Assembly (NCBI GenBank): GCA_028709085.1
Contig: JAQVXQ010000005.1
Location: 1-53,431 of the forward strand
Direction: 5' to 3'
Source: Salinivirgaceae bacterium
GTDB taxonomy: Bacteria > Bacteroidota > Bacteroidia > Bacteroidales > Salinivirgaceae
Length of the DNA stretch: 53,431 bases
Both the position numbers and the translations under genes were made by a program. Numbering within the stretch: position 1 is the stretch's first letter; every line of letters starts with the position of its first letter. The notes beneath the pieces were generated by a model. It ran no database searches, was not told the DNA's origin, and was given only the letters and a program-made list of their open reading frames with translations. Shown in pieces: positions 1-8,541 of this stretch.

Positions 1-485
1 GAAAATTATTGTTGTGTACTGGTCCACCGTTTGAGAAGGGGCGCGATATTGAATTAGCAATGATTGTTTATCAGTTCCAAGGAAAGAAGATATTATGTGG
101 TGCTACAACTGCGGAAATTGTTTCCCGCGAATTGGGTGAAAACATCGTTGATAATTTTGAGTTCGATGATCCTGATTTGCCCCCAACTAGCAATATGAAA
201 GGTGTAGATCTGATTACAGAGGGAATTTTAACACTGGGAAAAGTGACCAATATTCTGCGTCAGTACGATAGTAATACGAATCTCGGACGAGGCCCTGCTG
301 ATCAGATTGTAAAGATGTTTCTTGACAGCGATGAGATTAATTTAACAATCGGAACCTGAATCAATATTGCGCATCAAGACCCCACACTTCCGGTCGAATT
401 GGAAATACGCAGAACCGTTGTGAAACGGATTGCAAAGCTTTTGGAGGAGAAGTTTTTGAAAGAGGTTACCCTTAAATACTTATAG
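1..485 (+). pseudogene. SpoIIE-like protein phosphatase, 3' part, with an in-frame TGA
   Basis: The gene enters from the left edge. Its frame is open from base 3, reading KLLLCTGPPFEKGRD, so the 5' part lies outside the window. A TGA at 357-359 ends the frame after NLTIGT. The same frame then stays open without a shift to a TAG at 483-485, encoding INIAHQDPTLPVELEIRR and continuing to KEVTLKYL. That tail is charged, protein-like, and matches my memory of the C-terminus of Bacteroidota SpoIIE-family serine phosphatases, where Arg or Lys follows GT. A CGA-to-TGA transition would explain the stop. What is seen is the in-frame stop and the open continuation; the family name is from memory. If the TGA is real, the protein loses its last 42 residues. 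A strong hairpin terminator follows the downstream TAG, not the TGA, which supports the longer gene as the ancestral form. Confidence 0.6.
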
Positions 486-505
486 CGAAATTGAATTTAA
501 AAAAA

Positions 506-541
506 GCGGGAGATACTATTCATAGTATCTCCCGCTTTTTT
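506..541. terminator. Bidirectional intrinsic terminator
   Basis: A perfect 13-bp stem pairs 506-518 (GCGGGAGATACTA) with 523-535 around a TTCA loop. It is flanked by an A run on the left and a T run on the right. It lies between the convergent SpoIIE-like gene and the minus-strand CsgG-like gene and can serve both. Confidence 0.93.
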
Positions 542-553
542 AGTGGTTGAATA

Positions 554-1630
554 TTATTTTGATACCGGAACGTTGTCGAATCGAATCGATCCAATCATTT
601 CTGAATACCCTTTATGTATGTTGAGTTCAAGCGCTTGCATCATAGAAACGGTGGCAGTTTTCCCGTTTTCGAAATTTATTGTGCCTTTTAAAGGAATCCC
701 TTTCATCATTTTGCGGTCGCGAAATGTGTTATGATGCTGTGGACTGTTGAATTCATTGCCATCAGAATCGAAAAAACGGGCATCGGCCGCATAAATATAG
801 CCATCTTCGACATCATTCTTGGCTACAAGAGTAACCACAATTTTATTTCCTTGAAAAGAGACGGAGGTTACTTCAAAATCATAATCGCCTAATTTTGCTT
901 TTAGGGTGGGCATTGGTATTGCCGGAGCTGCCGGTTTTTCAACAATCACCGGTTTTTCAACGATCACTTCCTTTTCAACGATCACTTCTTTTTCAACGAT
1001 CACTTCCTTTTCAACAATCACTTCTTTCTCAACAATAACCGGTTTTTCAACAATTACTTCTTTTTCAACAATGATAATCTGTGGCTCAATTTTTTTCTCA
1101 CGTATTGGCTTGCCAAGAAGTTTGTCGGTTGCTGCATTGCTGTTGAATTTTTGTACTGCCATAATATTGGTTGATTTCATCCCGTTAGGTACCAAATAGG
1201 CTGTTAATGTTATTGTTTCGTCGTTGTCAGCAATTTGTCCGTAAATAAACGCATTGGGAACAATCCCAAGTTGTTCGAAAATATACTTGCTGAAGTTCTC
1301 ATTGTGTTCAAAACTACGTGCTTTGTCATTTGTCCAACCAAAAGATTGGATCATATCGTTAATGGCATTCTGATCGATTATTTCGAATCGGGAGCTGTTT
1401 TTGTATGCTTGATAAAGTTCATCTTGAATAAAATCATTGAATTTTGTCAACTTGTTGTCGGATGTTCGAAACTGAAAAATGGCGACTTTAATTTTGTTCG
1501 CTTTAAAATGTTTCGATTCTAGTTCTTTTGCAATTTTTTGAATTACGTTTGATACTTCCTCTTGTTCGTTGGCTTTTAAAGCATTGAGAAAGAACAAACT
1601 AAGGATCAGAAGTGTGATTATTTTATTCAT
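554..1630 (-). CDS. Secreted CsgG-like protein with (I)VEK repeat linker and C-terminal beta domain
   Basis: The likely start is the ATG at 1630, which gives a clean signal peptide (MNKIITLLILSLFFLNALKA); an in-frame ATG at 1672 only adds a hydrophilic stretch. There is no lipobox cysteine. Residues about 25-180 resemble the CsgG/LpoB-type fold found in curli-secretion and penicillin-binding accessory proteins (VAIFQFRTSDNK, RFEIIDQNAINDMI, YGQIADNDETITLTAYLV). Then comes a linker of eight near-identical six-residue repeats (VIVEKE or VIVEKP), and a C-terminal domain of about 110 residues that looks like a DUF4352-type immunoglobulin-like fold. The linker probably holds the two domains apart in the periplasm. 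The exact role is unknown. It ends at a terminator shared with the convergent gene. Confidence 0.75.
   Translation of the reverse strand: MNKIITLLILSLFFLNALKANEQEEVSNVIQKIAKELESKHFKANKIKVAIFQFRTSDNKLTKFNDFIQDELYQAYKNSSRFEIIDQNAINDMIQSFGWTNDKARSFEHNENFSKYIFEQLGIVPNAFIYGQIADNDETITLTAYLVPNGMKSTNIMAVQKFNSNAATDKLLGKPIREKKIEPQIIIVEKEVIVEKPVIVEKEVIVEKEVIVEKEVIVEKEVIVEKPVIVEKPAAPAIPMPTLKAKLGDYDFEVTSVSFQGNKIVVTLVAKNDVEDGYIYAADARFFDSDGNEFNSPQHHNTFRDRKMMKGIPLKGTINFENGKTATVSMMQALELNIHKGYSEMIGSIRFDNVPVSK
931..1074. repeat. 18-bp tandem repeat, 8 units, inside a coding region
   Basis: Eight contiguous 18-bp units begin at 931, 949, 967, 985, 1003, 1021, 1039 and 1057. On the plus strand each reads like CTTCTTTTTCAACGATCA, with first bases alternating CCGG or CTTC and a few point differences. 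On the minus strand each encodes six residues of the VIVEK(E/P) type, so copy-number change stays in frame. Confidence 0.95.
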
Positions 1631-1669
1631 AATGTTGTGGTTTAGATAGTGATTGACAAATAGGTTTTG

Positions 1670-1677
1670 CAAATCTA
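1670..1677 (-). promoter_or_regulatory. Bacteroidota -7 box for the CsgG-like gene
   Basis: The minus strand reads TAGATTTG, a full match to TAnnTTTG, 39 bp upstream of the chosen start. No clear -33 TTTG box was found at the right distance. Confidence 0.5.
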
Positions 1678-1945
1678 CAATTTATTTTGAAAATCATCCC
1701 ATCCTATTTCTTATTGATTTGTTAAAGGTTGTGTTTTGTTTAGCCCTGCCTGTTAATCAATTAATGGAAATAAATAGGACGAGTTGCCCAGGACAAAGGG
1801 ATGATCGTATATTTATGAAAGTGTATAGTAAAGAATAATTATCGTGAAAGTATTCATTTTTCAATTCTATAATGATCCTTTTGAACTAAAGGCAATTAAC
1901 GAAATGTTTTGTTTGATAAAGCGACAATAAGTTGCTTTTTTTTAA

Positions 1946-1953
1946 TAAGTTTG
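1946..1953 (+). promoter_or_regulatory. Bacteroidota -7 box for the LiaF-like gene
   Basis: TAAGTTTG matches TAnnTTTG, 29 bp before the ATG. The -33 box is not convincing: the nearest TTG is too close. Confidence 0.45.
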
Positions 1954-1982
1954 CTTTTAATTAACCTTAAAACTAAAAACGT

Positions 1983-2684
1983 ATGTCAACTGAAATGAAA
2001 TCTATGGCAAAACGGAATATGACGGGTCTTCTGTTTGTGGCTTTTGGTACATTACTACTTTTAAACAATTTCAATATCCTTCCCAACTTTATAGTGAAGG
2101 TGGTTTTATCATGGAAAATGATATTTATAGCAATAGGCCTCATTAGCTTGGCTGGGAAAAATTATTCTTCGGCCATTGTACTTTTTCTTATAGGCGGCTT
2201 TCTCATTCTACCCGATATCATTCATATTCCAATATCATGCATGGAGTTGTTTTGGCCGGTGTTGATTATTATCATTGGATTTTCTATTTTGGCGCAGCGC
2301 AAAAGATTCAGACATGCATCCAAAGGGTCAGAAACATTGATATCAACGGAGTATATCGATGATTATAATTTGTTTGGTGGTGGGAAACGTGTTTTTCAAA
2401 ATCCGATCTTTAAAGGCGGAAAGATTACCAATATATTTGGAGGATCTGAGATTGATTTTAAAGGGGTAGAGTTAGCAGAAGGAAATAATTTTCTTGAATT
2501 AACGTGTGTTTTTGGGGGTTCAAAACTGTTTATTCCCGCCGACTGGACTGTCAAGAATGATGTAATTAGTATTTTAGGCGGATTAAATGATATGTCAAAG
2601 GGTTCTAAAGTTGAAGATAGTGGTAAGATCTTAGTTATTACTGGAAGAATTGTTTTTGGTGGTGCGGAAATATTTAGAGTATAG
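1983..2684 (+). CDS. LiaF-like membrane protein with four TM segments and a C-terminal beta domain
   Basis: About 110 N-terminal residues form four hydrophobic segments in two hairpins (NMTGLLFVAFGTLLLLNNF, WKMIFIAIGLISLA, SAIVLFLIGGFLILPDII, LFWPVLIIIIGFSILA). They end in a basic cytoplasmic stretch (AQRKRFRHASK). The remaining 100 or so residues carry repeated FGG turns (NLFGGGK, NIFGGSE, CVFGGSK, IVFGGAE). This is typical of the LiaF/DUF2154-like beta-helical domain of envelope-stress proteins. In Bacteroidota such genes often sit beside LytTR regulators; none is adjacent here. It is predicted to sit in the inner membrane and sense or modulate envelope stress. The family assignment is firm; the partner is unknown. 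Confidence 0.8.
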   Translation: MSTEMKSMAKRNMTGLLFVAFGTLLLLNNFNILPNFIVKVVLSWKMIFIAIGLISLAGKNYSSAIVLFLIGGFLILPDIIHIPISCMELFWPVLIIIIGFSILAQRKRFRHASKGSETLISTEYIDDYNLFGGGKRVFQNPIFKGGKITNIFGGSEIDFKGVELAEGNNFLELTCVFGGSKLFIPADWTVKNDVISILGGLNDMSKGSKVEDSGKILVITGRIVFGGAEIFRV

Positions 2685-2755
2685 TGCTTTTTGAAGACAA
2701 AGAATTCAATAATAGTCTGTGTTGTAGGAGGGTTTTATTTAAAAACGAGGTTTTA

Positions 2756-3298
2756 CTATTCCACGAGCTTGTAAATGTGTAATGTTTTACGATCTTTTGA
2801 ATTTCGCACAAAATAATATTTTTTGTCAGGACTGTAAAGTTTGATGATGCTCATACCCGCTTGTCGTGATATACACCCTTGAGGCGTTTTGTCACAGGAG
2901 ATATTTCTCATTGTTTTTGATGCGAGTGTTATTAATTTGTAATCGGATGAGAATCGATTGTATTTGATGTAAAGCTTCGTGTCATCGTCAGAAAAGTAGC
3001 TGTGTTCTAATTCTGCAATACTTTCAATCCAATACGCCCCAACTAATTTTAATGAATCTATGCTGTAAATGGCTATTAATGAATTATTAAAGCCATAGTC
3101 AGCAATTAAAAGCTTGCCGCTTTGACTCAGCTTCAATCCATTAAGCTGATACTTTCTATTGTTTTTGTACTGTGCGATTTCCATATGAGGAGGCTCAAAA
3201 TCAGCTACCGATTCATAGTTGCCCTTTTGTGCGCTAAGTGAAGAACCAATTCCCAAAAGTAGAAAAACAATCAATGTTATTATTAAACCTTTATTCAT
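2756..3298 (-). CDS. Small secreted protein, beta-propeller-like fragment
   Basis: The protein has a signal peptide (MNKGLIITLIVFLLLGIGSSLSAQ). The mature 155 residues read like two or three propeller blades (LKLSQSGKLLIADYGFNNS, HSYFSDDDTKLYIKYNRF, IKLYSPDKKYYFVRNSKDRK). This recalls WD40 or TolB-type repeats but is too short for a closed propeller. It stands alone as a single gene behind its own strong promoter. I do not recognise a family. Four cysteine or aromatic-rich turns near the end (SCDKTPQGC) suggest a disulfide. Function unknown. Confidence 0.6.
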   Translation of the reverse strand: MNKGLIITLIVFLLLGIGSSLSAQKGNYESVADFEPPHMEIAQYKNNRKYQLNGLKLSQSGKLLIADYGFNNSLIAIYSIDSLKLVGAYWIESIAELEHSYFSDDDTKLYIKYNRFSSDYKLITLASKTMRNISCDKTPQGCISRQAGMSIIKLYSPDKKYYFVRNSKDRKTLHIYKLVE

Positions 3299-3320
3299 AA
3301 TGGTTTTGTTTTTATTTTGG

Positions 3321-3351
3321 CAAAAGTATGAAAATGAATTTAAAACACAAA
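3321..3351 (-). promoter_or_regulatory. Bacteroidota promoter of the small secreted protein gene
   Basis: The minus strand has TTTG (3351-3348), a 19-nt spacer and TACTTTTG (3328-3321), the full Bacteroidota -33/-7 pattern. It ends 22 bp before the ATG. Confidence 0.75.
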
Positions 3352-3586
3352 AGAATGCGATTATTTGCTTATGATGTGGATTTCATATAAACGCTTTTCA
3401 CCTTTTTTTATTACCTTGCAAGATAATAACAAAATTGATAATAATAGATATTTAATTTTGCAACTTCTCTTCCTTCTATCTATTGTGAGGCTTAATGAAC
3501 TCAATTCTAGATAAAGATGAACTTTTACAGATGCTCCAAGGGAATCCAAATATTAGATGATCAATCCATATCAAACCCATATAACT

Positions 3587-5491
3587 ATGAAAACAAAATT
3601 ATTAATATTTCTCTTTATTTTGTTCTCTTCTGCTGTTTTTGCTCAAGAGTATTCTGATGCAATAATGAAACAACGTCAACTACAAAAACTATGGGATTTT
3701 AAGGATTCAAAGGCTGGTTTGATGTATGATGTAAAATATTATGAATTGAAACTAGAAGTAGATCCTTCGGTTTATGGCATATCTGGCACGATCACCACAC
3801 TGTTTGAAATGAAACAACCGAGTAATGTTGTTACGTTTGATTTGCTAAACAACATGATTGTGGATAGTGTTAAATATAACAATCAACTTTTATCCTTCAC
3901 CCATCAAAATCACATTGTTTCAATTACGCTACCTCAGGTCATTAATGCTGGACAAATGGCTTCATTAGCAGTTTCATATCATGGACAACCTCAGGGGAAT
4001 GGATTTGGTGCCTTTGAGCAAACAACACATGCGGGAAGTCCCGTAATTTGGACATTGAGTGAGCCTTTTGGCGCTTATACATGGTGGCCATGTAAGCAAA
4101 CTTTAGTGGACAAAGCCGACAGTGTCGATATAATTGTGACTACAACATTAGGAAATCGCGTTGCCGCAAACGGATTGTTAATATCAACAGAAGAGGGCAG
4201 TACAGCAATTACTTATCATTGGAAACATCGTCATCCAATAGCTACCTATTTAATTGCAATTGCCGTAACAAATTACGAAGAACTTTTGCTTGAAGTACCG
4301 GTTGCAGGAGCAGCTCCCATTTTAATTCAAGATTATTATTATCCTGAAAAAGGAAGCCAATGGATTGCAAATCTGCAAAATGTGGTTAATGCAATGACTG
4401 CATTTAACGAGCTTTTTATAACATATCCATTTGCCGACGAGAAATATGGACATGCTCAGTTTGGTTGGGGAGGTGGAATGGAGCATCAAACCATGAGCTT
4501 TATGTATAATAATAGCGAAATGTTAGTTGTTCACGAACTTGCCCATCAGTGGTTTGGCGATTATATCACCTGTGGAGGATGGGCGGAGATTTGGCTGAAC
4601 GAAGGTTTTGCAACGTATTGTGAAGGGCTATATCTTGAACATGTACATGGCAAAAATGACTTTAAATCTTGGCGAGAAAATGAGATAAACGATGTAACAG
4701 CAGCTCCCGGAGGCTCCATATATTGTACCGATACTTTAAATGTTAATAGCATCTTTAATAATCGACTATCGTATGCAAAAGGAGCAATGGTGTTGCATAT
4801 GTTGCGCCGACAAATTGGCGATATTATGTTTTTTCAAGGAATCCGTAATTATTTAAACGATCCCCTTCTTGCCAACGGTTTTGCCCAAACTCCGGATTTG
4901 AAAAATCATTTTGAACAGGCCGCTGATACGACATTAACAGAGTTTTTTGACAATTGGATTTATGAACAAGGATATCCAAATTACAAGCTTTTATACCAAA
5001 ATTATGACCAAAAAGTATGGGTCAAAGTGGAGCAAACTCAGTCGCATAATTCTGTGTTCCATTATAAAATGAAAATACCCATTCAATTTAAAAATGCCAC
5101 TCGCGACACCATAGTGTGGTTTCATAATACCTACAATAATCAACTTTTTAGTGTCGATGTTGGGTTTTTGCCAACAACCGTAGTTTTTGATCCCGACAAG
5201 GAAATGATCACCAAAAAAAATACGGTGGCCATTGGCGATATTGTTGGAGTTAACGAGATTACACAAAGTCAGTGTGTTGTATATCCCAATCCATCGATAA
5301 ATGGAATTGTGAATATTGAATCTGAAGTTAAAATCTCTGATATTAAGGTTTATACAATGAGTGGCGCCTTGATTTTGTCTTTAAAGGTGGCTAGGAAAAC
5401 CAGCCAATTATTCTTGGATAAAGGGATTTATTTGATGGAGATTGAAATTCAAGACAAATCAAAACGAATACAAAAGGTGGTTGTTCAGTAA
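3587..5491 (+). CDS. M1-family zinc metallopeptidase with T9SS sorting domain
   Basis: The start is taken at the ATG at 3587, whose product begins with a signal peptide (MKTKLLIFLFILFSSAVFAQ); an ATG 30 bp upstream adds a hydrophilic lead. An N-terminal beta saddle (YYELKLEVDP) is followed by the exopeptidase motif GGGMEHQ. The zinc site is H316-E317-L-A-H320 with E339 (NEGFATY), the HEXXH-X18-E signature of M1 (gluzincin) aminopeptidases. After about residue 555 a C-terminal domain begins (VYPNPSINGIVNIES, then KVYTMSGALI and GIYLMEIE). This is a type A T9SS signal, so the enzyme should be exported to the cell surface or released. It probably trims peptides for nutrition; substrate preference cannot be read from sequence. 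It is monocistronic. Confidence 0.93.
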   Translation: MKTKLLIFLFILFSSAVFAQEYSDAIMKQRQLQKLWDFKDSKAGLMYDVKYYELKLEVDPSVYGISGTITTLFEMKQPSNVVTFDLLNNMIVDSVKYNNQLLSFTHQNHIVSITLPQVINAGQMASLAVSYHGQPQGNGFGAFEQTTHAGSPVIWTLSEPFGAYTWWPCKQTLVDKADSVDIIVTTTLGNRVAANGLLISTEEGSTAITYHWKHRHPIATYLIAIAVTNYEELLLEVPVAGAAPILIQDYYYPEKGSQWIANLQNVVNAMTAFNELFITYPFADEKYGHAQFGWGGGMEHQTMSFMYNNSEMLVVHELAHQWFGDYITCGGWAEIWLNEGFATYCEGLYLEHVHGKNDFKSWRENEINDVTAAPGGSIYCTDTLNVNSIFNNRLSYAKGAMVLHMLRRQIGDIMFFQGIRNYLNDPLLANGFAQTPDLKNHFEQAADTTLTEFFDNWIYEQGYPNYKLLYQNYDQKVWVKVEQTQSHNSVFHYKMKIPIQFKNATRDTIVWFHNTYNNQLFSVDVGFLPTTVVFDPDKEMITKKNTVAIGDIVGVNEITQSQCVVYPNPSINGIVNIESEVKISDIKVYTMSGALILSLKVARKTSQLFLDKGIYLMEIEIQDKSKRIQKVVVQ

Positions 5492-5663
5492 CTGCTTTTG
5501 TCTTTTTATAAAGGCTATTTTAAGAGACAAAATTATGGAATAAGGCCATATTTCGGTGAGGAGCGTGCTATTTTTATTTATAGAATTGGGTTATCGAAGA
5601 CTAGGATACGATACAAAAAAACTATATTTGTCTCCATTGATTCAATAATATCTAAATTCTGTA

Positions 5664-7166
5664 ATGACACACTACACAATCGTACTTTGTGAAATTGAAC
5701 ATGCTGAAATAACTCAATTAAGTAGCGAACTACATGTAATTGAAGGAGCGGCGTTGGAATGGAAATCATATTCCGAGGGAATAAACTGCGATATTATGAT
5801 CGTCAATAGCAATGTGAAGGCTTCCCGAATTCCAATAATCTCTTTGGCTTGTAAGAAGGTATTGTGGCTTTGCAACGGGCAAGATGTTGATATTACCATT
5901 CCGAAAAACGTAGAATTTATACCACAAAAATGTGGGAAAGACTATTTTCAGAATAAATTGAAATTAGTTATTAATGAATTTGAGCAATTCGAAAATATAG
6001 CAGGCCAATCGTCCACAAATTCCATATTGATTTTTGATGCCTTGGGAGTTCCCATATGGGTAAATAAAGGATTTGAACAAATGTATGGCTATAAACTTGA
6101 CGAGTTTAAAACCCTCTATCCAACCTATTTTGCAGTGTCTGTTTCTCCAGAAAAAGAGGAGAATTTTCAGCGACTCTTGAACAATGAAGTTGTTGAATAT
6201 ACATCGCATTGCCATACTAAAAGTGGAGAGAAAAAATCTCTTCAAACCAATATCACCCCTGTTTTTTCGTCGGCTGGTAAACTGTCGAAATTTGTTGTTG
6301 TGGAGACCGACATTTCAATTCTAATGGAGATTGAAGAGGTTTTGGAGTCACAGATTGAACACACAAAAGTTCTTGCTGAACATCTCGAGGAGGTAAATCG
6401 TTCGCTGGAAGATGGTCAAATCCAGATAGAGAAGCAAAGAGCGTTGTTGGAGATTGAAAAACAACGCAGTGACGATTTACTACATAATATTTTGCCCGAA
6501 GTAGTTGCGCACAAACTTAAAAAGGGAAAGGTAAAACCAAAATTATATAAATCGGCAACCATCATGTTTGCCGATATAAAAGGATTTTCGAAACTGTGTC
6601 GCGTACATAACTCGTTGGAAATTGTAGAGCAACTCGATTTTTTGATTGGCGAATTTGACGATATTGTCGAAAAACACTTTGTCGAAAAAATAAAAACTAT
6701 TGGCGATGCATATATGTGTGCCGGTGGAATCCCAATGAAAAACAATAGTCACCATATTAATGTTGTCTTGGCGGCACTCGAAATTCAAAATTTCTTATGG
6801 GAATTTAATACTCCTAGAATACTTAATCTTGAGCAGCCATGGGATTGCAGAATCGGAATCCATACCGGAGAAATAATTGCAGGCGTTGTTGGGAAGAAAA
6901 AATTTGCTTACGATATCTGGGGCGATGCTGTTAATGTTGCGGCACGCATGGAGCAGGCAGGAGTGATAAATTCAGTAAACATAAGTGTCGATACATACGA
7001 ACTGATAAAGGATTACTTTGAATGTATTCCTCGAGGATTTGTAGAGGCGAAAAATATTGGACAAGTGGAAATGTTTTTTGTTACTGGATTGAAAGCCAAG
7101 TATTCTACCGATGCACGTGGCGTATTCCCAAACGAAACCTTCTCAAACATCCTCCGAAAAATGTAA
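5664..7166 (+). CDS. PAS-domain class III adenylate cyclase
   Basis: Residues 1-110 have no clear family (possibly a degenerate receiver). Residues 115-220 form a PAS domain (SILIFDALGVPIWVNKGFE, then a PAC segment ending VVVETDIS). A coiled coil at about 220-275 leads into the signalling helix LLHNILPEVVAHKLKKGK, common before class III cyclases. The catalytic domain covers about 295-475. D304 (FADIKGF) and D348 (TIGDAYM) bind metal, N424 and R428 (DAVNVAARME) stabilise the transition state, and K344 plus D417 (YDIWG) are the pair that selects ATP over GTP. It should therefore make cAMP, inside the cell, in response to a ligand or redox cue at the PAS domain. There is no transmembrane segment. 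It stands alone between the M1 peptidase and bamD. Confidence 0.9.
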   Translation: MTHYTIVLCEIEHAEITQLSSELHVIEGAALEWKSYSEGINCDIMIVNSNVKASRIPIISLACKKVLWLCNGQDVDITIPKNVEFIPQKCGKDYFQNKLKLVINEFEQFENIAGQSSTNSILIFDALGVPIWVNKGFEQMYGYKLDEFKTLYPTYFAVSVSPEKEENFQRLLNNEVVEYTSHCHTKSGEKKSLQTNITPVFSSAGKLSKFVVVETDISILMEIEEVLESQIEHTKVLAEHLEEVNRSLEDGQIQIEKQRALLEIEKQRSDDLLHNILPEVVAHKLKKGKVKPKLYKSATIMFADIKGFSKLCRVHNSLEIVEQLDFLIGEFDDIVEKHFVEKIKTIGDAYMCAGGIPMKNNSHHINVVLAALEIQNFLWEFNTPRILNLEQPWDCRIGIHTGEIIAGVVGKKKFAYDIWGDAVNVAARMEQAGVINSVNISVDTYELIKDYFECIPRGFVEAKNIGQVEMFFVTGLKAKYSTDARGVFPNETFSNILRKM

Positions 7167-7248
7167 CATTCTTTGCAAACTTATGGGTCGAACTTTCGGA
7201 AAATGGCACAAAATTATTCGAATGATACGAAAACTCATAATAATTCGT

Positions 7249-7256
7249 TATTTTTG
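7249..7256 (+). promoter_or_regulatory. Bacteroidota -7 box upstream of bamD
   Basis: TATTTTTG matches TAnnTTTG and lies 129 bp before the bamD start, leaving a leader of about 120 nt. No -33 TTTG is visible at the standard spacing. Confidence 0.4.
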
Positions 7257-7384
7257 CGGACTGATTTTGTTTGTATTATCGAAATAAAATCGGAAACGTG
7301 AGTTGAGTGGTTAATGTTTTGGGAAATAGATGTTTAGACTTGACAATGATAGTGTATAATTCGTAAATAGAAATCATATTTAAA

Positions 7385-8191
7385 ATGAAAAATAATTTTC
7401 AATCATCACTTTTTCTCATAACCCTTACCTTTGTCATCCTGTTTTCGTCCTGTTCTGATTTTCAGAGATCGTTAAAATCAAAGGATCATGCTTTAAAATA
7501 CGACAAAGCGGTGGAGTATTACAATGACGAAGACTGGTATAGAGCCGAGGCTTTGTTTAATGATGTAATGCCCATTTTTAGAGGAACTGGCAAGGCGAAA
7601 GACATGACCTATATGTATGCCAATTGTCAATATAATCTGGGCGATCGATTGTTGGCGGTACATTATTTTAGGACATTCTCTCGTACCTGGCCACGAGATT
7701 CCATGGCTGAAAAAGCCGATTTTATGGTCGCACAATGTTTGTATGAAGAGTCGCCACGCTATAATCTTGAGCAGTCAAACACGCTAAAGGCAATTGAGGG
7801 ATTTCAATATTACGTAAACAAATATCCTGCTTCAGAAATGGAGGATAGTGCGTTATTTTTACAAGGAAAATTGAGAAAACGACTTGAAAAGAAATCGTTC
7901 TATGATTCTCGGTTATATTATCAATTACGTAATTATAAATCAGCAGTAATATCGTTGAAAAACACATTAAAGGATTTTCCAGAATCCGAATATCGTGAAG
8001 AAATTATGTTCCTGATTGTGCGTTCAAGTTATCTTTTGGCTAAAAACAGTATTGATGAGGTGAAGATGGAACGATTCCAAGAAACAATAAACGAGTACTA
8101 TGCGTATATCGACGAATTCCCTAAGAATCCGCGTTCTAAAGATGCGGAAAAGATATATGCCTCGTGTGTAAAAGAAATAAAACGTCAATAA
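7385..8191 (+). CDS. bamD: Outer membrane assembly lipoprotein BamD
   Basis: A lipoprotein signal with lipobox (VILFSSCSDF; lipidated Cys at about residue 23) precedes a string of tetratricopeptide-like helices: EYYNDEDWYRAEALFNDV, ALFLQGKLRKRLEKKS and NYKSAVISLKNTLKDFPES. The length, 268 residues, and the family hallmark of repeats built around YP or FP turns (NKYPASE, KDFPESEYRE, DEFPKNPRS) fit BamD, the essential partner of BamA in beta-barrel insertion, acting on the periplasmic face of the outer membrane. It leads a housekeeping run with rpoZ 19 bp and coaBC a further 10 bp downstream, an order common in Bacteroidota. Confidence 0.9.
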   Translation: MKNNFQSSLFLITLTFVILFSSCSDFQRSLKSKDHALKYDKAVEYYNDEDWYRAEALFNDVMPIFRGTGKAKDMTYMYANCQYNLGDRLLAVHYFRTFSRTWPRDSMAEKADFMVAQCLYEESPRYNLEQSNTLKAIEGFQYYVNKYPASEMEDSALFLQGKLRKRLEKKSFYDSRLYYQLRNYKSAVISLKNTLKDFPESEYREEIMFLIVRSSYLLAKNSIDEVKMERFQETINEYYAYIDEFPKNPRSKDAEKIYASCVKEIKRQ

Positions 8192-8210
8192 TTTATAAAA
8201 CCCTATAGAA

Positions 8211-8531
8211 ATGGACTTTAAAAAAGTATTAGCAGCAAACACTACACAAACGCGTGACATGGCTCATTATGAAAAAGAGGCAGGAAGTGTTTATGCTGCA
8301 ATTAATATTATTGCTCGTCGTGCAAACCAAATTAGTGTCGAAATTAAAGAAGAATTAAATCGTAAGCTCGAGGAGTTTGCTACACAGCAAGATAACTTGG
8401 AGGAGATTTTTGAAAATAGAGAGCAAATTGAAATCTCTAGATTTTATGAGCGCCTTCCTAAAGCTTCAGCTATCGCAATTAAGGAGTTCGAAGATGGAAG
8501 AGTCTCATTTCGTGTTCCCGAAGAGCAGTAA
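8211..8531 (+). CDS. rpoZ: RNA polymerase omega subunit, Bacteroidota type
   Basis: The protein has 106 residues. The core RRANQISVEIKEELNRKLEEF contains the family's Ala-x-Gln helix that contacts the beta-prime subunit. It is followed by the Bacteroidota-specific acidic stretch (NLEEIFENREQIEISRFYERLPK). Omega helps fold beta-prime and assemble the polymerase. It sits between bamD and coaBC with gaps of 19 and 10 bp, so the three are probably cotranscribed. Confidence 0.88.
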   Translation: MDFKKVLAANTTQTRDMAHYEKEAGSVYAAINIIARRANQISVEIKEELNRKLEEFATQQDNLEEIFENREQIEISRFYERLPKASAIAIKEFEDGRVSFRVPEEQ

Positions 8532-8541
8532 ACCATGAAAT

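Larger units (their letters stand above)
1631..1982. other. Divergent intergenic region
   Basis: This AT-rich 352-bp gap lies between the divergent CsgG-like and LiaF-like genes. It holds a promoter-like box for each, listed separately. I see no RNA structure or additional gene. Confidence 0.6.

Noticed and set aside
357..400. Selenocysteine insertion at the TGA in gene 1
   Set aside because: Only a weak 4-bp GACC/GGTC stem follows the TGA, with no bacterial SECIS-like hairpin, and the expected residue is Arg or Lys rather than Cys.
931..1074. CRISPR-like array
   Set aside because: Units are 18 bp, contiguous and without spacers, and encode a protein repeat.
906..1199. Plus-strand frame with repeated FSTITS units
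   Set aside because: It is the mirror of the VIVEK repeat in the minus-strand CsgG-like gene, with no family-like sequence of its own.
5496..5532. Hairpin TTTTGTCT/AGACAAAA after the M1 peptidase
   Set aside because: The stem is AT-rich with a long loop and no T tail beyond it, so it is too weak to call a terminator.
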